Assembly (NCBI RefSeq): GCF_000013865.1
Contig: NC_007948.1
Coordinates: 5,136,265-5,200,264, forward strand
DNA: 64,000 nt
Direction of reading: 5' to 3'
Source of the DNA: Polaromonas sp. JS666
Lineage (GTDB): Bacteria; Pseudomonadota; Gammaproteobacteria; Burkholderiales; Burkholderiaceae_C
Below the pieces are notes generated by a model. That model saw nothing but the letters and a program-made list of their open reading frames with translations. It ran no database searches and was not told where the DNA came from. Shown in pieces: positions 24,589 to 34,893 of this stretch; position 1 is the stretch's first letter, and each line of letters begins with the position of its first letter. Position numbers and translations under genes: made by a program.

Positions 24589-27039
24589 ATGAGCATCGCA
24601 GAAACATTGACAACGCCCGATACCACCGTGGCGCTGAACGATTGGCGCTTTCCGGTGCAGGGCATGACCTGTGCGTCCTGCGTCGCCCGGGTGGAGCAGG
24701 CCCTGCGCGGCATTGCGGGGGTGCTGGAGGTCAATGTCAATTTTGCGACCGAGCAGGCCGCCGTCAAGGCGCGTGGTGATGTAGCGATGGGAACGCTGAA
24801 GGCCGCCGTGGAGAAGGCGGGCTATGCCGTCACCGAGCAGCCGCTGCGGCTCGGCATAGAGGGCATGACCTGCGCGTCCTGCGTCTCGCGCGTGGAGAAG
24901 GCGCTCAGGCAGCTGCCCGGCGTGCTGTCGGCCGAGGTCAATCTGGCCACCGAGACGGCCGAGGTCAATCTGATGGGTGGCACGATCTCGATGCCTCAAC
25001 TCATCGCCGCGGTGGCCAAGGCGGGCTACCAGGCCCACGAAATGCGGGCCCCCGGCGACAGCCTGGCCGATCAGGCCCGCGCCGCCGGCAAGCCCGGCGC
25101 GCCGTGGTGGCCGGTCGCGCTGGCGGCGCTCCTGTCCGCGCCGCTGATCCTGCCCATGCTGGGTGCGCTGGCCGGCCGGCACTGGATGCTGGACGGCTGG
25201 CTGCAATGGGCGCTGGCCACGCCGGTGCAGTTCTGGCTGGGTGCGCGCTTTTACCGCGCGGGTTTCAAGGCCCTGCGCGCCCGGACCGGCAACATGGACC
25301 TGCTGGTGGCCATCGGTACATCAGCCGCCTATGGCCTCAGTGTTTACCAGCTGCTGGTGCACGGCGAACACGCGATGGATCACCTCTACTTCGAGGCCTC
25401 GGCCGTCGTGATCACGCTGGTGCTGATGGGCAAATGGATGGAAGCGCGCGCCAAGCGCCAGACCACCGAAGCGATCCGCGCGCTCAATGCGCTGCGGCCG
25501 GACACCGCACGCCGGCGCCGCGACGGCCGGGACGAAGAGGTCGCCATCTCCGAGGTGCGGGTGGGCGACCTGGTCGTGGTGCGCCCCGGGGAACGCATCG
25601 CCGTCGACGGTAACATCATCGAAGGCGACACCCAGGTCGACGAGTCGCTGATCACGGGCGAAAGCCTGCCCGTCAGCAAGCACGCGGGCGACCGCGTCAC
25701 CGGCGGAGCCATCAACGCCGAAGGCCTGATCGTGGTGCGCACCGCGGCCGTCGGAGCCGAATCCACGCTGGCGCGCATTGTGCGCATGGTGGAGTCGGCG
25801 CAAGCCCGCAAGGCACCGATACAGCGGCTGGTCGACCAGGTCAGCGCGGTGTTCGTGCCGGTGGTCATGGCCATCGCGCTGCTGACGCTGCTGGGCTGGG
25901 GCTTACTCACCGGCCAGTGGGAGGCCGCCATCCTGCATGCCGTGGCCGTGCTGGTGATCGCCTGCCCGTGCGCGCTGGGGCTGGCCACACCGACGGCCAT
26001 CATGGCCGGCACCGGGGTGGCCGCGCGCCATGGCATCCTGATCAAGGACGCCGAGGCACTGGAAGTCGCGCACCGCGTCAAGCTGGTGGCCTTTGACAAG
26101 ACCGGCACGCTGACGCAGGGCCATCCCGAGCTGGTCGCGCTGGAGCCTTACGGCGGTTCGCGTGATGCCCTGCTGGCCTGGAGTGCCGCCATCCAGGCCG
26201 GCAGCGAGCACCCGCTGGCCAAAGCCGTGGTCGCGCAGGCCGCGCGGGACGGCCTGCACGTTCCTGCCGCGTCACAGGTGCAGGCGGTCGCCGGGCGCGG
26301 CATGTCGGCAGTGGTCGAGGGGCGGGCACTTCGGCTGGGCAGCCCGCGCTTCATGCAGGAGCTGGGGGTCGACCTGGGTGCCTGCGCGGCACGCGCCCAG
26401 GCGCTGGAGGACGAAGGCCGCACCGTGTCCTGGCTGGCCGACGTCACCGTCCAGCCGCAACTGCTGGGCCTGATGGCGTTTGGCGACAGCCTCAAGCCGG
26501 CCGCAGGCCCGGCCATTGCCCGGCTGCACGCGCTGGGCATACAGACCGCCCTGATCACCGGCGACAACCGCGGCAGCGCTGAAAGCGTGGCTCGCCAGCT
26601 TGGCATTGACCGGGTGCATTTTCAGGTGCTGCCGGAAGACAAGGCCGGCATCCTCAGCCGGCTCAAGCGGGAGCTGCAGGGCACGGCCGGCCACACCGCG
26701 ATGGTGGGCGACGGCATCAATGACGCACCGGCCCTGGCGGCCGCCGATGTCGGTATTGCCATGTCCACCGGCACCGATGTGGCCATGCATGCGGCGGGCA
26801 TCACGCTGATGCGCGGCGACCCTGCGCTGGTGGCCGATGCCATCGACATCTCGCGCCGCACCTACGCCAAGATCCGGCAAAACCTGTTCTGGGCATTTTT
26901 CTACAACGTGGTGGGCATACCGCTGGCGGCCTTTGGCCTGCTGAACCCGGTGATTGCCGGTGCCGCCATGGCCTTGAGCAGCGTCAGCGTGGTGATGAAC
27001 GCGCTGCTGCTGCGGCGCTGGAAAGGAAGCACGACATGA
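24589..27039 (+). CDS. copA: Copper-exporting P1B-type ATPase with two HMA domains
   Basis: An 816-residue CopA that pumps Cu(I) out across the inner membrane. Two N-terminal HMA domains each carry GMTCASC (Cys28/Cys31 in the first; the second near residue 92). Eight membrane segments follow. The transmembrane metal site is CPC in [12 protein letters not shown] (about residue 459), the phosphorylated aspartate lies in DKTGTLT (about 503), with GSEHPLA and [12 protein letters not shown] in the ATP-binding and hinge regions. It shares an ATGA overlap with cueR. Confidence 0.97.
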   Translation: MSIAETLTTPDTTVALNDWRFPVQGMTCASCVARVEQALRGIAGVLEVNVNFATEQAAVKARGDVAMGTLKAAVEKAGYAVTEQPLRLGIEGMTCASCVSRVEKALRQLPGVLSAEVNLATETAEVNLMGGTISMPQLIAAVAKAGYQAHEMRAPGDSLADQARAAGKPGAPWWPVALAALLSAPLILPMLGALAGRHWMLDGWLQWALATPVQFWLGARFYRAGFKALRARTGNMDLLVAIGTSAAYGLSVYQLLVHGEHAMDHLYFEASAVVITLVLMGKWMEARAKRQTTEAIRALNALRPDTARRRRDGRDEEVAISEVRVGDLVVVRPGERIAVDGNIIEGDTQVDESLITGESLPVSKHAGDRVTGGAINAEGLIVVRTAAVGAESTLARIVRMVESAQARKAPIQRLVDQVSAVFVPVVMAIALLTLLGWGLLTGQWEAAILHAVAVLVIACPCALGLATPTAIMAGTGVAARHGILIKDAEALEVAHRVKLVAFDKTGTLTQGHPELVALEPYGGSRDALLAWSAAIQAGSEHPLAKAVVAQAARDGLHVPAASQVQAVAGRGMSAVVEGRALRLGSPRFMQELGVDLGACAARAQALEDEGRTVSWLADVTVQPQLLGLMAFGDSLKPAAGPAIARLHALGIQTALITGDNRGSAESVARQLGIDRVHFQVLPEDKAGILSRLKRELQGTAGHTAMVGDGINDAPALAAADVGIAMSTGTDVAMHAAGITLMRGDPALVADAIDISRRTYAKIRQNLFWAFFYNVVGIPLAAFGLLNPVIAGAAMALSSVSVVMNALLLRRWKGSTT

Positions 27040-27461
27040 TGGACAAACACATCGCACACATCGCCAACGGCCCCTTCAACATCGGCCAGGCGGCCGCCCG
27101 CTCCGGCGTGTCTTCCAAGATGATCCGCCACTACGAATCCCTGGGCCTGCTGCCGGCCGTGCACCGCACCGGCGCGGGCTACCGCCAGTATGGCGAGAAG
27201 GAAGTGCACACCCTGAGCTTCATTCGCCGCGCCCGCACGCTGGGCTTCAGCATGGCCGAGATCGCCGAGCTGCTCAAGCTGTGGCAAAACAAGCGCCGCG
27301 CCAGCGCCGACGTCAAGCGCATCGCGCTGGCCCATGTGGCCGACCTGGAACGGCGCATTGCCGAGATGGCGGCGATGAAGCAAACCCTGCAGCATCTGGC
27401 GCATTGCTGCCAGGGCAACAACCGGCCGGATTGCCCCATCCTGACCGAGCTGGCTGCCTGA
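27036..27461 (+). CDS. cueR: CueR-type MerR regulator
   Basis: A 141-residue MerR-family activator. A winged helix at the N-terminus ([20 protein letters not shown]) is followed by a long dimerisation helix and a C-terminal cysteine region ([14 protein letters not shown]) matching the two-cysteine Cu(I) site of CueR. It would bind the 19-bp-spacer promoters at 24421 and 24502 and so control itself. It starts at ATG 27036, overlapping copA, or three bases later at 27039. Confidence 0.92.
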   Translation: MMDKHIAHIANGPFNIGQAAARSGVSSKMIRHYESLGLLPAVHRTGAGYRQYGEKEVHTLSFIRRARTLGFSMAEIAELLKLWQNKRRASADVKRIALAHVADLERRIAEMAAMKQTLQHLAHCCQGNNRPDCPILTELAA

Positions 27462-27527
27462 GCCGGGGTCGCCATGAAATGTCCGGATACGGCGTGCATA
27501 CAGGGGCCCGCCGATTTATGCTGATGC

Positions 27528-28256
27528 ATGGACCTGTTTGCTTCACGCCTTGCTTCACACCTCACGCCCGACGCCGCTCACTGGAGCGAGACCACGGCCG
27601 AGTTGAACCGCCAGGGCAGCGCGATCATCCCGCAGCTGCTCAGCGCCTCTGAATGCGAGGCCCTCGTCAGGCTCTACCCTGACGGCCGGCACTTCCGCAG
27701 CCGTGTCGTGATGCAGCAGCATGGCTTTGGGCGCGGCGAATACCAGTATTTCAGCTACCCGCTGCCCGAAACCGTGGCGCGCCTGCGCGCCACCTTGTAC
27801 CCCGAACTGGTCGGCGTGGCCAATGCGTGGAACGAGGCCATGGGCCTGGAGGTGCGTTACCCCGAGGACCACGCCAGTTTTCTGGCGCGCTGCCATGCGG
27901 CCGGCCAGCAGCGCCCGACACCGCTGCTGCTGCAATACGGGCCCGGCGACTACAACTGCCTGCACCAGGACCTGTATGGCGAGCATGTCTTTCCGATCCA
28001 GGTGACGGTATTGCTGTCGCGCCCCGGTGAAGACTTCACGGGCGGCGAGTTTGTACTGACCGAACAGCGCCCGCGCATGCAGTCCCGGCCGGAAGTGGTG
28101 CCGCTGGCGCAGGGTGATGCCGTGGTGTTTGCGGTGCACCACCGACCGGTGCAGGGCAGCCGGGGGGTTTACCGGGTCAACATGCGGCATGGGGTCAGCC
28201 GGCTGCGCGCTGGCCACCGCTACACGCTGGGTGTAATCTTTCATGATGCGCAGTAA
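27528..28256 (+). CDS. 2-oxoglutarate/Fe(II) oxygenase
   Basis: A 242-residue double-stranded beta-helix oxygenase. The iron ligands are HQD in NCLHQDLYGEHVF, and a distal His near RHGVSRLRAGHR, with the arginine that would bind 2-oxoglutarate. The sequence TGGEFVLTEQRPRMQS is typical of prolyl-hydroxylase-like members. The substrate is unknown. AlkB follows 18 bp downstream, which suggests nucleic-acid or damage-related work, though this is inferred from position alone. Confidence 0.8.
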   Translation: MDLFASRLASHLTPDAAHWSETTAELNRQGSAIIPQLLSASECEALVRLYPDGRHFRSRVVMQQHGFGRGEYQYFSYPLPETVARLRATLYPELVGVANAWNEAMGLEVRYPEDHASFLARCHAAGQQRPTPLLLQYGPGDYNCLHQDLYGEHVFPIQVTVLLSRPGEDFTGGEFVLTEQRPRMQSRPEVVPLAQGDAVVFAVHHRPVQGSRGVYRVNMRHGVSRLRAGHRYTLGVIFHDAQ

Positions 28257-28274
28257 GCACCCGGGGAAAGCCCT

Positions 28275-28928
28275 TTGACCCAAGACCTTTTCGAGGAAGA
28301 GCCGCTGGCCTATGTTGCGCCGCAAGTGATGGCGCCGGGTGCCGTATTGCTGCGCGGTTTTGCCTGTGATGTGGAGCAAGCATTGATGCACGCGGTGGAG
28401 CAGGTCACCGCTGCCGCGCCGCTGCGCCATCTGGTCACACCGGGCGGCTACACCATGTCGGTGGCCATGAGCAATTGCGGCGCGCTGGGCTGGGTGTCGG
28501 ATCGCACCGGTTACCGCTACACCGGCACCGATCCGCTGTCTGGCCAGCCTTGGCCACCCATGCCCGACTGCTTTGCCCGCCTGGCCCGGCGCGCGGCGGC
28601 CGAAGCCGGTTTCGGCGGCTTCAGGCCGGATGCCTGCCTGGTCAACTGCTACGAACCCGGCGCGCGCCTGTCGCTGCACCAGGACAAGGACGAGGGCGAC
28701 ATGAGCGCGCCGATTGTGTCGGTGTCGCTGGGTTTGCCGGCCGTGTTTTTATTTGGCACCACGCGGCGCAAAGACCGCCCGGCGCGTTACCGGCTGGTGC
28801 ACGGCGACGTGGCCGTGTGGGGCGGCCCCTCGCGGTTGGCCTACCACGGCGTTGCGCCGCTGGCCGCGGGCGAGCACGCCCTGCTGGGACGGCAGCGCAT
28901 CAACCTGACTTTTCGCTGCGCAGCCTAG
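28275..28928 (+). CDS. alkB: DNA/RNA alkylation-repair dioxygenase AlkB
   Basis: A 217-residue AlkB that removes methyl groups from 1-methyladenine and 3-methylcytosine. Visible are GGYTMSVAMSNCG, YRYTGTDPLSGQPWPPMP (nucleotide lid), VNCYEPGARLSLHQDKDE (HxD), VSLGLPAVFLFG and RINLTFR with the 2-oxoglutarate arginine. It starts at TTG 28275 with GGGGAAAG 5 bp upstream; no ATG gives the normal N-terminus. Confidence 0.93.
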   Translation: MTQDLFEEEPLAYVAPQVMAPGAVLLRGFACDVEQALMHAVEQVTAAAPLRHLVTPGGYTMSVAMSNCGALGWVSDRTGYRYTGTDPLSGQPWPPMPDCFARLARRAAAEAGFGGFRPDACLVNCYEPGARLSLHQDKDEGDMSAPIVSVSLGLPAVFLFGTTRRKDRPARYRLVHGDVAVWGGPSRLAYHGVAPLAAGEHALLGRQRINLTFRCAA

Positions 28929-28935
28929 GCGCTGG

Positions 28936-29757
28936 TTAGGCGCTGGCTTTCGCGTTCGCCTTCATCCAGCCCAGCCCGGCCGACGTACCGCCCGCCTGCG
29001 CGCCACGGCTGGGCCGGTATTCGCAGCCGACCCAACCGGTCCAGCCGCACTGCTGCGCCACCTCGTCGATCACCTTGAACAGGTAGGGGTAGTTCATCTC
29101 CCCGATATCAGGCTCATGGCGCTCGGGCACGCCGGCGATCTGAAAATGGCCGACGCGGCCGGTGGGCAGGTACTGGCGTATCTTCATGGCCACATCGCCC
29201 TCGACGATCTGGCAGTGGTACAGATCGAACTGCACCTTGACGTTGGGCGCGCCGATCTCGGCGACCAGCTCATGCGCATGGTCCTGCCGGTTCAAAAAGA
29301 AGCGCGGGATGTCGCGCGTGTTGATCGGTTCGATCAGCACATCCACGCCCTGTTTCGCCGCCTCGGCCGCGGCCCAGCGCAGGTTGTCCACATAGGTCGG
29401 GCGCACCGCCTCGCGCTCGCTGCCCGCAGGCAGCAGGCCGGCCATCACATGGACACGCGGGCAGTTCAGCGCCGCCGCATAGTCCAGCGCCCGGGTGATG
29501 CCACTGCGAAACTCCGCCTCGCGCCCGGGGAGGCAGGCCAGGCCGCGTTCGCCCTGGTCCCAGTCACCGGGAGGCGCATTGAACAGCACCTGCTGCAGGC
29601 CATTGGCCTTCAGCCGGGCGGCGAGCTCATCCTTCGCATAGGCATAGGGGAACAGGTATTCGACCGCCTGGAAGCCGTCTTTCGCGGCCGCGTCAAAGCG
29701 GTCCAGAAAGTCGAGTTCCGGGTACATCATGGACAGGTTGGCAGCAAATTTTGGCAT
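28936..29757 (-). CDS. otnI: 2-oxo-tetronate isomerase (hydroxypyruvate-isomerase family)
   Basis: A 273-residue TIM-barrel isomerase. [20 protein letters not shown] is the usual N-terminus; [26 protein letters not shown] and [14 protein letters not shown] supply the metal/acid residues. In the known pathway OtnI converts 2-dehydro- to 3-dehydro-tetronate. ATG 29757 gives the family N-terminus; a GTG at 29766 overlapping the otnC stop is possible. It is the last gene of the operon. Confidence 0.9.
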   Translation of the reverse strand: MPKFAANLSMMYPELDFLDRFDAAAKDGFQAVEYLFPYAYAKDELAARLKANGLQQVLFNAPPGDWDQGERGLACLPGREAEFRSGITRALDYAAALNCPRVHVMAGLLPAGSEREAVRPTYVDNLRWAAAEAAKQGVDVLIEPINTRDIPRFFLNRQDHAHELVAEIGAPNVKVQFDLYHCQIVEGDVAMKIRQYLPTGRVGHFQIAGVPERHEPDIGEMNYPYLFKVIDEVAQQCGWTGWVGCEYRPSRGAQAGGTSAGLGWMKANAKASA

Positions 29758-29762
29758 GGGGT

Positions 29763-30437
29763 TCACCAGTGCGCGCCAAAGGTCTGGCGCAATTGATCGA
29801 TCTGGATGTCGGTCAGGGGTTGGGGTAAGGGCTGGCTCAGGGCCATCAGCCTGGCGGTTTCTTCCAGTTCTTCCAGCACGGCCATGGCTGCGGCGGGCGA
29901 GTCGTGCCAGACATTGGGCCCCAGGCGCTCCAGCATGACAGCACGGATCGGCGTGCCGCGCTCACCATAGCGCGTGATGGTTTGCGCCACCAGGGCCGCT
30001 GCATCGGGGTCACCGGGGCGGTGATAGGGGATCAGCGGCACATGGCCGACCTTCATCACGAAATAGGGCGTGATCGGCGGCAGCAGCTCCGTCCCCTTGG
30101 CCTGCAGGCTCAGCGCCACGCAGTGCGTGCTGTGGGTATGGATGACGCAGCAGGTGTTGGCATCAAACCGGCCCGCAGCGCCATAGATATGGGCATGCAG
30201 TGCAATGGTCTTGCTGGCCCGGTCGCCGCTGAGCTGTTGCGCGTTGGCGTCCAGCCGCGCCAGCCTGGCCGGATCGAGAAAGCCCAGGCAGGCGTCCGTC
30301 GGCGTGATCAGGAAGCCGCCGCCCGCCGAAGCATCGAGCCGTACGCTGATATTGCCGGCAGTGGCGTGCACATAGCCGCGCTCGAACAGGCTTTTGCCCA
30401 CGCGGCAGATTTCTTCACGGGCCTGGTTTTCAGTCAT
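29763..30437 (-). CDS. otnC: 3-oxo-tetronate 4-phosphate decarboxylase (class II aldolase family)
   Basis: A 224-residue class II aldolase/adducin-fold enzyme. Zinc-binding histidines are in [21 protein letters not shown] and ITPTDACLG form the substrate site. OtnC decarboxylates the 4-phosphate to dihydroxyacetone phosphate. It lies 72 bp after otnK; the gap carries a degraded copy of the dispersed repeat. Confidence 0.9.
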   Translation of the reverse strand: MTENQAREEICRVGKSLFERGYVHATAGNISVRLDASAGGGFLITPTDACLGFLDPARLARLDANAQQLSGDRASKTIALHAHIYGAAGRFDANTCCVIHTHSTHCVALSLQAKGTELLPPITPYFVMKVGHVPLIPYHRPGDPDAAALVAQTITRYGERGTPIRAVMLERLGPNVWHDSPAAAMAVLEELEETARLMALSQPLPQPLTDIQIDQLRQTFGAHW

Positions 30438-30458
30438 GCGGACCGCTCCAAGGAAAGC

Positions 30459-30509
30459 ATGCGCCCCTCAGGGGCAGTGCAGCCGCGCAGCGGCAAATGT
30501 AGGGGCTCA
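30459..30509. repeat. Dispersed GC-rich repeat, diverged intergenic copy between otnK and otnC
   Basis: CGCCCCTCAGGGGCAGTGCAGCCGC and the following AAATGTAGGGGCTC line up with the repeat core and its 5' arm in reverse, with many substitutions. Confidence 0.5.
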
Positions 30510-31793
30510 TCATTGCAGCATCGTAAAGGCTTTGGTGAAGAAGTCATCACTGCCGAAGTTGCCCGACTTCAGCGTCAGGTGCACCCCTTGACCGGCAGCG
30601 GCGTCCGACAACGCATGGCACCAGGGCACGCCCGGATCGATCTGCGGGCCGATCTGCAGCTGGGAGATGTTCAGGGCCTGCACGCAGGCGCCCGAGGTTT
30701 CCCCGCCGGCCACCACCAGCTGGCGCACGCCGCGCTCGACCAGGCCGCGCGCAATGGCCGCAATGGTGCGCTCAACCATGGCGCCGGCTTCTTCGACGCC
30801 GAGGCGGCCTTGCACCGATTTCACCGCATTCGAGTCCGCCGTGGAATACACCAGCACCGGGCCTTGCTGGATCAGCGGCGCAGCCCAGGTCAGTGCCTCG
30901 GCCGCAACGTCCACGCCGGCCGCGATGCGCAGGGGTTCGATGGCCAGCGCCGGCCGGCCGGACTTGATGAAGGCCAGCACCTGGCGGTTGGTGGCCAGCG
31001 AGCAGCTGCCCGACACCACGGCCTGCAGGCCGCCTGCCGGGGGCAGCTCGCTGGCTTTGGAGGAGGGCGTGATGCCGAAGTTCTGCGGCAGGCCGATGGC
31101 CACGCCGGAGCCGGCGGTCACCAGCGGCATGCCCTTGAGCGCCGGGCCAAGGCGCAACAGGTCGTCGTTGGACAGCGCGTCCACCACGGCGACCCCGATC
31201 CCCTCGGCCTTGAGCTGGTCAATGCGCGCACGGATCGCTGCCTCGCCCCGGGCCACGACACGGTAGTCAATCAGCCCGACCTTGCGCCGCGTCTGCGCCT
31301 GCAGCACGCGCACCAGGTTGGCGTCGGTCATAGGGGTGAGCGGGTGGTTCTGCATGCCGCTTTCATTGAGCAGCACGTCGCCGGCAAACAGGTAGCCCTT
31401 GAAGACGGTGCGCTGGTTGTCGGGAAAAGCGGGTGTGGCGATGGTGAAGTCAGTCTTCAGCGCATCCATCAGGGCTTCGGTCACCGGGCCGATGTTGCCG
31501 CGGGTTTCTCCGCTGAAGGTGCTGTCGAAGGTGGAGCAGTACTTGAAATAGATTTGCTGCGCGCCCTGGGCCTGCAGCCAGGCCAGCGCTTGCAGCGATT
31601 GCGCCACGGCCTCGGCCGGCGCAATGGTGCGCGACTTCAGCGCCACCACCACGGCATCCACTTCGGCGCCGAGCGGGCCGGCCGGCACGCCTATGGTCTG
31701 CACCACGCGCATGCCGGCGCGCACCAGGTTGTTGGCCAGGTCGCTGGCCCCGGTGAAGTCGTCGGCAATACAGCCCAGAAGAATCTTGCCCAT
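30510..31793 (-). CDS. otnK: 3-oxo-tetronate kinase (four-carbon acid sugar kinase family)
   Basis: A 427-residue DUF1537-type kinase. The N-terminal domain begins LLGCIADDFTGASDLANNL, the family signature; the C-terminal nucleotide domain has VVAGGETSGACVQAL and SGNFGSDDFF. It phosphorylates 3-dehydro-tetronates at C4 in the cytoplasm. The start (ATG 31793) touches the denD stop, so translation is coupled. Confidence 0.92.
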   Translation of the reverse strand: MGKILLGCIADDFTGASDLANNLVRAGMRVVQTIGVPAGPLGAEVDAVVVALKSRTIAPAEAVAQSLQALAWLQAQGAQQIYFKYCSTFDSTFSGETRGNIGPVTEALMDALKTDFTIATPAFPDNQRTVFKGYLFAGDVLLNESGMQNHPLTPMTDANLVRVLQAQTRRKVGLIDYRVVARGEAAIRARIDQLKAEGIGVAVVDALSNDDLLRLGPALKGMPLVTAGSGVAIGLPQNFGITPSSKASELPPAGGLQAVVSGSCSLATNRQVLAFIKSGRPALAIEPLRIAAGVDVAAEALTWAAPLIQQGPVLVYSTADSNAVKSVQGRLGVEEAGAMVERTIAAIARGLVERGVRQLVVAGGETSGACVQALNISQLQIGPQIDPGVPWCHALSDAAAGQGVHLTLKSGNFGSDDFFTKAFTMLQ

Positions 31794-32812
31794 TACTTTT
31801 CCTTTTGCAATGACAACTTCACGGCCTCTGGATTCTCACGCACGTAGGCGCGGATCACCTCCTCGAAGTTGCCGTCAGCGCGCAGTCCCAGCGCGCCGGC
31901 GCGCGCCGTGTCAATCCGGCTGGGCCAATTGCCCACGATGGCCGTGATGCCCGCATCGACATCCCAGTCGAGCAATGCGGTCGCAGCCGGCCCGGCAACA
32001 CGCTCCAGCGCCGCGGCCATGTCACGCACGGTGACCGTGAGTGCCGGCAGGTTGACCGCCGTGCGGGCGCCCCACTCGCGGGGGCTGGCCTGCGCCGCGC
32101 GCAACAAGCCTTCGATGGTACTCGCCGGGGAGGAGAGCGCAACGGCCGTGTCGGGGTGGACCGGCACACGGGCACGCTCGCCGGCCAGTGGCTCGCGCAG
32201 CATGCCGCTGAGAAAGCTGGATGCCGCACCGTTGGGGCGGCCCGGGCGCACCGACACCGTCATCAGCCGGACATTGCGGCCCTGCACAAAGCCCTTGCGG
32301 GTGTAGTCGGCGACCAGCTGTTCGCCGATGAATTTCTGGATGCCGTAGCTGCCCTGGGGTGTGGGCAAGGTCATGTCTTCGATCACGGCCGGCAGCGGCT
32401 GCTCGGGGGAATTGCCGAATACCGCGACCGAGCTCGAGAACACCAGCACCGGCTGGGTGCCGAGCGCGCGACAGCCTTCGAGCAGTGCACGCGTGGCATC
32501 GAGGTTGCTGCGCATGCCAAGATCGAAGTCGGCCTCGCAGTCGCCGCTGACGGCAGCGGCCAGGTGAAAGATCAGCGCCGCACCCGCGTTGGGAAGCTGC
32601 CGGCAGTCCAGCAACGCATTGAGGTCGCCGCCAACGAAGGCAATGCGCGGGTCCTTGGCCAGGTCGGCGGGCGGCGGCGCACGGTCGGCCAGCGTGATGC
32701 TGGTGATGGGCTGCGCGGCCGCGCCCGCCAGGGACAGCGTGCCCCGGGCCAGCAGCGTGCGCGCCAGCCGCGCACCGAGAAAGCCGCAACCGCCGGTGAT
32801 CAGGATATGCAT
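31793..32812 (-). CDS. denD: D-erythronate dehydrogenase (extended SDR)
   Basis: A 339-residue NAD-dependent extended short-chain dehydrogenase. The nucleotide motif is ITGGCGFLGARLA, and the catalytic pattern is SSSVAVFG with YGIQK. In the known pathway DenD oxidises D-erythronate to its 2-dehydro form. The gene context (OtnK, OtnC, OtnI, TRAP transporter) supports this over a sugar-epimerase role. Confidence 0.9.
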   Translation of the reverse strand: MHILITGGCGFLGARLARTLLARGTLSLAGAAAQPITSITLADRAPPPADLAKDPRIAFVGGDLNALLDCRQLPNAGAALIFHLAAAVSGDCEADFDLGMRSNLDATRALLEGCRALGTQPVLVFSSSVAVFGNSPEQPLPAVIEDMTLPTPQGSYGIQKFIGEQLVADYTRKGFVQGRNVRLMTVSVRPGRPNGAASSFLSGMLREPLAGERARVPVHPDTAVALSSPASTIEGLLRAAQASPREWGARTAVNLPALTVTVRDMAAALERVAGPAATALLDWDVDAGITAIVGNWPSRIDTARAGALGLRADGNFEEVIRAYVRENPEAVKLSLQKEK

Positions 32813-32889
32813 CTCAGGGTTTCCTTCAGGAGGTGGAATTCGACAAAGTTGACTTCGCTGCGCTTTGCGCCAAAACGGTCAGGCCTGCG

Positions 32890-34182
32890 CTATTTAAACC
32901 CCATGGCATGCGGCAGCCAGTTGCTCAGCGCCGGCACAAAGGTCAAAAGAACCAGCACCACGCCGTGCGCCCACAGGAAGGGTTTCAGTTCACGCGTGAG
33001 GGCGCTCAGCGGAACGCGCGACACGTTCGAGGTGACAAACAGCAGCCCGCCCACGGGCGGCGTGATCATGCCCAGCGTCAGGTTGTAGATGACGATCATG
33101 GCGAAGTGGATCGGGTCGATGCCGACCTTGGCCGCGACCGGCGCGAGAATCGGCACCAGCACCATCACGCCGGGCAGCGGCTCGATGAAGATGCCGAACA
33201 GCAGCAGGAAGACGTTCACCACCAGCAGGAACATCCAGGAGCTCAGCTGCATGTCAGCGATCCAGTTTGCGGCCAGTTGCGGCACGCCTTCGATCGTCAG
33301 CACCCATGCAAACGATGCCGACATGGCGATGATGACCAGCACCGAGGCGGTCAGCAGCGCCGAGCGCGACAGAATGTCCGGTACCGCCTTCCATTCCAGC
33401 GTGCCGTACACGTATTTGCCGCAGACCAGCGCGTAGAAAACGGCTACGACGGACGCTTCGGTCGGCGTGAACCAGCCGGCGCGCATGCCGCCCAGGATCA
33501 GCACCGGCAGCAGGATGGCCGGCAGCGCCTTCCAGGTCGTGCGCAGGATTTCCGCCATCGTGGGATGTTCGTTGTCACCGCGGTAGTTGCGCCGTTTGGA
33601 CACATGCCAGTTCACGACGCACATCGCCGCCGCAATCAGGATGCCGGGCACCAGGCCCGCAATGAACAGGGCACCCACCGACACGTTGTCGTCGGCCAGC
33701 GCGTAAATGATCATGATGATAGAGGGCGGGATGATAGGCCCCACGATCGCGGTTGAGGCCGTCAGCGCCGCGGCGTAGGCGCGGTCGTAGCCGGCCTTGT
33801 CCATCATGCGGATCATCATGGACCCGGGCCCGGCGGCATCAGCCAGCGCCGAACCGGAGATGCCCGAGAAGAAAGTCAGCGACACCACGTTGGTATAGCC
33901 CAGGCCCCCGCGCTTGTGGCCGACGAATTGCCCGGCAAAGCGCAGCAGCACCTCGGTCAGCGAGCCGCCGCTCATCAGTTCTGCCGCGAGGATGAAAAAG
34001 GGCACCGCCATCAGCGGGAAGCTGTCAATGCCGGTGAAAGTCTCCTTGAGCATCACGATCATCGGAAACTGGTCCGACAGCACCAGCGCGGTCACGGTGG
34101 ACAGCCCCAGCGCAAAAGCCACGGGCACACCGATGGCGAGGTAGATGCAAACGGAAGCGAGAAGGATGGCACTGGCGGTCAT
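32890..34182 (-). CDS. dctM: TRAP transporter large permease (DctM)
   Basis: A 430-residue membrane protein with about 12 hydrophobic segments and DctM signatures: IGVPVAFALGLS, FFILAAELMSGG, GSGSALADAAGPGS-like SGISGSALADA and IPPSIIMIIYA. With DctP and DctQ it imports C4 sugar acids using a sodium gradient. I start at ATG 34182; the frame reaches back to 34386 through a repeat but shows no family homology there. The G-run of that repeat lies 5 bp before the ATG and may serve as the ribosome site. Confidence 0.92.
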   Translation of the reverse strand: MTASAILLASVCIYLAIGVPVAFALGLSTVTALVLSDQFPMIVMLKETFTGIDSFPLMAVPFFILAAELMSGGSLTEVLLRFAGQFVGHKRGGLGYTNVVSLTFFSGISGSALADAAGPGSMMIRMMDKAGYDRAYAAALTASTAIVGPIIPPSIIMIIYALADDNVSVGALFIAGLVPGILIAAAMCVVNWHVSKRRNYRGDNEHPTMAEILRTTWKALPAILLPVLILGGMRAGWFTPTEASVVAVFYALVCGKYVYGTLEWKAVPDILSRSALLTASVLVIIAMSASFAWVLTIEGVPQLAANWIADMQLSSWMFLLVVNVFLLLFGIFIEPLPGVMVLVPILAPVAAKVGIDPIHFAMIVIYNLTLGMITPPVGGLLFVTSNVSRVPLSALTRELKPFLWAHGVVLVLLTFVPALSNWLPHAMGFK

Positions 34183-34184
34183 AA

Positions 34185-34338
34185 AGCCCCCACGTTTGCC
34201 GCCAAGGCGGCTGCACTGGACAGGCCGCCGCCAGAGTCGGCGGCTCTTCGTCCCGTCCCAGCCTGCGAAGGCAGGCTGGGAGCCGCGGGACTCAGCCCCT
34301 CGGGGACACAAGCTTGCTTGAAGCGGTTCTGCGCGGCG
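34185..34338. repeat. Dispersed GC-rich repeat, diverged copy between dctQ and dctM
   Basis: The region begins AGCCCCCACGTTTGCCGCC and ends with CCCCTCGGGGACACAAGCTT and GCTTGAAGCGG, which match the two ends of the family. The middle is expanded, with an extra hairpin (CCCAGCCTGCGAAGGCAGGC). Confidence 0.55.
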
Positions 34339-34339
34339 C

Positions 34340-34852
34340 TCATAGGGAAGCACTCGCGTTGGCGTCAAAATGGGCGTCGGCGGCAAACTCGCGGCGCGCC
34401 ACGTAGCCGCGCACGATCAGCAGCCAATGCACGACGGTGAATGCGATGCCCAGGGGCAAAGCCATGTAGACATACGCAAACGACAGCTGCGTGGCCGGCG
34501 TCTGCTGGTACTGCGTGCGCTGCATATATTCGATGCCGAACCAGACAATGAACACGAAGAACCCGAGCAGCAGCACCGCAATCACCACGCGCAAGGCCAC
34601 GGCCAGCCGGGCCGGCAACGCGTCCTGCAGGTTATCCACGGCAATATGGCCGCCGTAGCGCAGCACCGGGCCACAGCCGAGAAAAGTCAGCCAGATCATC
34701 ATGTGGCGGGACACTTCCTCAGCCCACTCGAGCGACTCGCTGGTGAGGTAGCGCAGGCAGACATTGGTGAAAATGATGACCGCCATGGTCGCCAGCAGGC
34801 CGATCAGCGCCCAGCGGTTGGCCGAAAGAAACAGTCGTTCCAGGTTTTTCAT
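34340..34852 (-). CDS. dctQ: TRAP transporter small permease (DctQ)
   Basis: A 170-residue four-helix membrane protein of the DctQ family. Markers are NVCLRYLTSESLEWAEEVSR, the MIWLTFLGCG helix and the closing VVHWLLIVRG helix. It couples the periplasmic binding protein to DctM. Start ATG 34852. Confidence 0.9.
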   Translation of the reverse strand: MKNLERLFLSANRWALIGLLATMAVIIFTNVCLRYLTSESLEWAEEVSRHMMIWLTFLGCGPVLRYGGHIAVDNLQDALPARLAVALRVVIAVLLLGFFVFIVWFGIEYMQRTQYQQTPATQLSFAYVYMALPLGIAFTVVHWLLIVRGYVARREFAADAHFDANASASL

Positions 34853-34893
34853 GGGGAGCTCCGGTGCCGCGATACCGCGGCACGCGCTGCAAG

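Noticed and set aside
29904..31847. 647-codon plus-strand frame over otnC/otnK
   Set aside because: It is the antisense shadow of two well-recognised genes; its composition is histidine/glutamine/arginine-rich as expected for an opposite-strand frame.
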